A stretch of 7,715 nt of DNA, from positions 1-7,715 of the forward strand of contig DYCT01000085.1 in the NCBI GenBank assembly GCA_019417975.1. The letters are read 5' to 3'. This DNA is from Bacteroides sp. (GTDB lineage Bacteria; Bacteroidota; Bacteroidia; Bacteroidales; Bacteroidaceae). This document shows, piece after piece, positions 6,327-7,715 of the stretch. Made by a program: the position numbers and the translations under genes. Each line of letters opens with the position of its first letter. Positions within the stretch are counted from its first letter, which is position 1. Below the pieces are notes generated by a model. The model saw only the letters and a list, made by a program, of their open reading frames with translations. It was not told the DNA's origin and made no database searches.

Positions 6327-7664
6327 TTAAGTTGTTTTACGATAAAAACGAAAATAATAAAGAATACCTGCTGTGGTCAATCCAAACGGATAGGCCAACC
6401 AAATGCCAGGAAGCCCCCAATCCATGACAAATGCAAAGAAATAGCCGGCAGGTAGCGAAACGACCAAGTAAGCAAAAAATGCGATAAACATCATGGGACG
6501 CACATCCGAAATTCCTCGAAGCGCATTGGAAAAGTTAATCTGAAGTCCATCGCCAAACTGGTAAATCAACAGTATAATAACCAAGGAAGAAACCAATAAG
6601 CCCACTTGTTCATTATCAGTAAACCATCCACCCCACTGATGACGAAAGAGTAAAATGGGGATAGCACAAACGACAGCCATCAGCATAATGAGATGAAAAC
6701 CAGCATACGACACTCTACGCACTGCATGTACATCGCCCGTACCATGATAATTGCTTACCCGAATGGCAACAGCAGCACCCATACCATAATACATCATAAA
6801 GCAAATCTGCGAAATAGCCAACATTATCTGATGAGCCGCCAATTCGATGGCTCCCAACCATCCTACCATAATAGCACTCAGGCTAAAAGAAGCGGTTTCC
6901 ATTCCCATCTGCAAGGCAACAGGTAGTCCTAACCGACTCAAGCGAGAAAAATCGGACATATTCAAATGTCCTTTTCGATATCCTTCCTTGCTCTCCGGAT
7001 ATCTGTTCGTAGCAAAAAAAATCCATACGAACACAACTACCATCAGAATACGCGATACAAGCGTACTAAGGCCAGCTCCCAACAAGCCCATTTCAGGGAA
7101 GCCCAATAAACCATTAATCAAAATATAATTGCCAACAATATTGAGCAAGTTGCCTCCCAACAAAATCCACATGGAAACACGAGTATCGGTCACACCATCG
7201 GCAAACTGCTTAAAGCCATTAAACAGCATCACAAAGATTAGCGATGCCAACAGCACTAAATAATATGGCCGGATAAACGGTAATAGCTCTTCGGGTTGCC
7301 CCAACCGGTCAAGGAAACAATACAGCACACCCATCAAGACCGATAGAATCACGCCTACCAATGTATTGGCAGCAAGACTATTCTTCAACACCTGTCCGGT
7401 AGCCTTCAAGTTGTGTTGTCCCCAGAGTGCACCAATCAACGGAGTAAGTCCATACGAGAAACCAGTACAGAAAATAATTATCAGTGAAAACAAATTGTTG
7501 ACAAACGAAGCCGCTGCCAACTCCTCTGTGCTGTGATGACCTATCATTAATGTATCGGCCAATCCCAACACAATCACTCCTATCTGTCCTATCACAATGG
7601 GAAGTCCCAACACTAGCAAAGCTTTATAATGCTCCCCATAAGTACGCAATAAGCCTGTATTCAT
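6327..7664 (-). CDS. MATE-family efflux transporter, NorM-like
   Basis: This 445-aa integral membrane protein has about 12 hydrophobic segments arranged as two MatE repeats, joined by a hydrophilic stretch near 220-240. Members export cationic drugs, dyes or metabolites across the inner membrane in exchange for Na+ or H+. The N-terminal signature ADTLMIGHHS (36-45) and the second-half segment GMETASFSLSAIMVG (254-268) are typical. Asp37, Glu256, Tyr368 and Asp372 fall one residue after the cation-site residues reported for Vibrio cholerae NorM (Asp36, Glu255, Tyr367, Asp371), which supports a NorM-type mechanism. That comparison is from memory, not an alignment. The gene ends 12 nt before the hybrid kinase, so it likely leads that operon. 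The 51 bp upstream within the window hold no clear minus-strand promoter, so the promoter may lie just outside. The substrate is unknown. Confidence 0.93.
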   Translation of the reverse strand: MNTGLLRTYGEHYKALLVLGLPIVIGQIGVIVLGLADTLMIGHHSTEELAAASFVNNLFSLIIIFCTGFSYGLTPLIGALWGQHNLKATGQVLKNSLAANTLVGVILSVLMGVLYCFLDRLGQPEELLPFIRPYYLVLLASLIFVMLFNGFKQFADGVTDTRVSMWILLGGNLLNIVGNYILINGLLGFPEMGLLGAGLSTLVSRILMVVVFVWIFFATNRYPESKEGYRKGHLNMSDFSRLSRLGLPVALQMGMETASFSLSAIMVGWLGAIELAAHQIMLAISQICFMMYYGMGAAVAIRVSNYHGTGDVHAVRRVSYAGFHLIMLMAVVCAIPILLFRHQWGGWFTDNEQVGLLVSSLVIILLIYQFGDGLQINFSNALRGISDVRPMMFIAFFAYLVVSLPAGYFFAFVMDWGLPGIWLAYPFGLTTAGILYYFRFYRKTT

Positions 7665-7715
7665 CTATAATTTTGCTAAATAATAAACTGTATTACATTT
7701 CCGATGTTGAAACAC

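Noticed and set aside
6693..7128. Two overlapping plus-strand open frames within the MATE gene
   Set aside because: They are antisense to transmembrane segments of a clear MATE transporter and have no independent support.
7668..7675. TAATTTTG on the plus strand, matching the -7 consensus TAnnTTTG
   Set aside because: There is no TTTG-like -33 box 19-21 bp upstream, and no gene on the plus strand starts before the window ends. It could serve a divergent gene beyond the edge but cannot be supported here.

Overview
This window looks like ordinary chromosome from a Bacteroidales bacterium, most likely Bacteroides or a close relative. The main evidence is promoter grammar: TAnnTTTG -7 elements, one with a perfect TTTG -33 box 19 bp upstream, sit in front of three transcription units. 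The protein styles agree: a hybrid histidine kinase with receiver and HPt domains, a sigma54 response regulator, a NorM-like MATE transporter and a compact RluA-type enzyme. Start sites have AT-rich leaders without strong Shine-Dalgarno sequences. There is no sign of a phage, insertion sequence, CRISPR array or defence island.

Left part (1-2325). The left edge cuts an initiator tRNA-Met gene on the minus strand, with a textbook promoter upstream of it. Transcribed away from it on the plus strand is a tight three-gene unit: a TetR-family repressor, the 3-oxoacyl-ACP reductase FabG and an RluA-family pseudouridine synthase. The gaps between these genes are 1 and 3 nt, so they are probably one transcript. 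The natural reading is that the TetR protein controls its own operon and, through FabG, fatty acid elongation. Two copies of the inverted repeat AAAAG-N4-CTTTT flank tetR, one over its -7 box and one just before fabG. They are plausible operators but unproven. A separate 17-bp palindrome lies between the tRNA and tetR promoters.

Right part (2382-7664, all minus strand). Read in the direction of transcription, a MATE multidrug/cation antiporter comes first. After 12 nt comes a membrane-bound hybrid sensor kinase, and after a further 75 nt an NtrC-family sigma54-dependent response regulator with its own -7 promoter element. The kinase carries all the parts of a phosphorelay (His347, Asp636, His771), and the adjacent regulator has the receiving Asp53. 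The three genes could form a sense-respond-export module, but neither the signal nor the target promoters can be read from the sequence. rluA and the response regulator gene converge on a 56-bp gap containing only weak hairpins.

The window contains no gene-free stretch longer than 300 bp. The most interesting points are the candidate TetR operators, the coupling of a transporter to a sigma54 phosphorelay, and the unassigned periplasmic sensor of the kinase. I see no convincing evidence for an entirely new kind of system.
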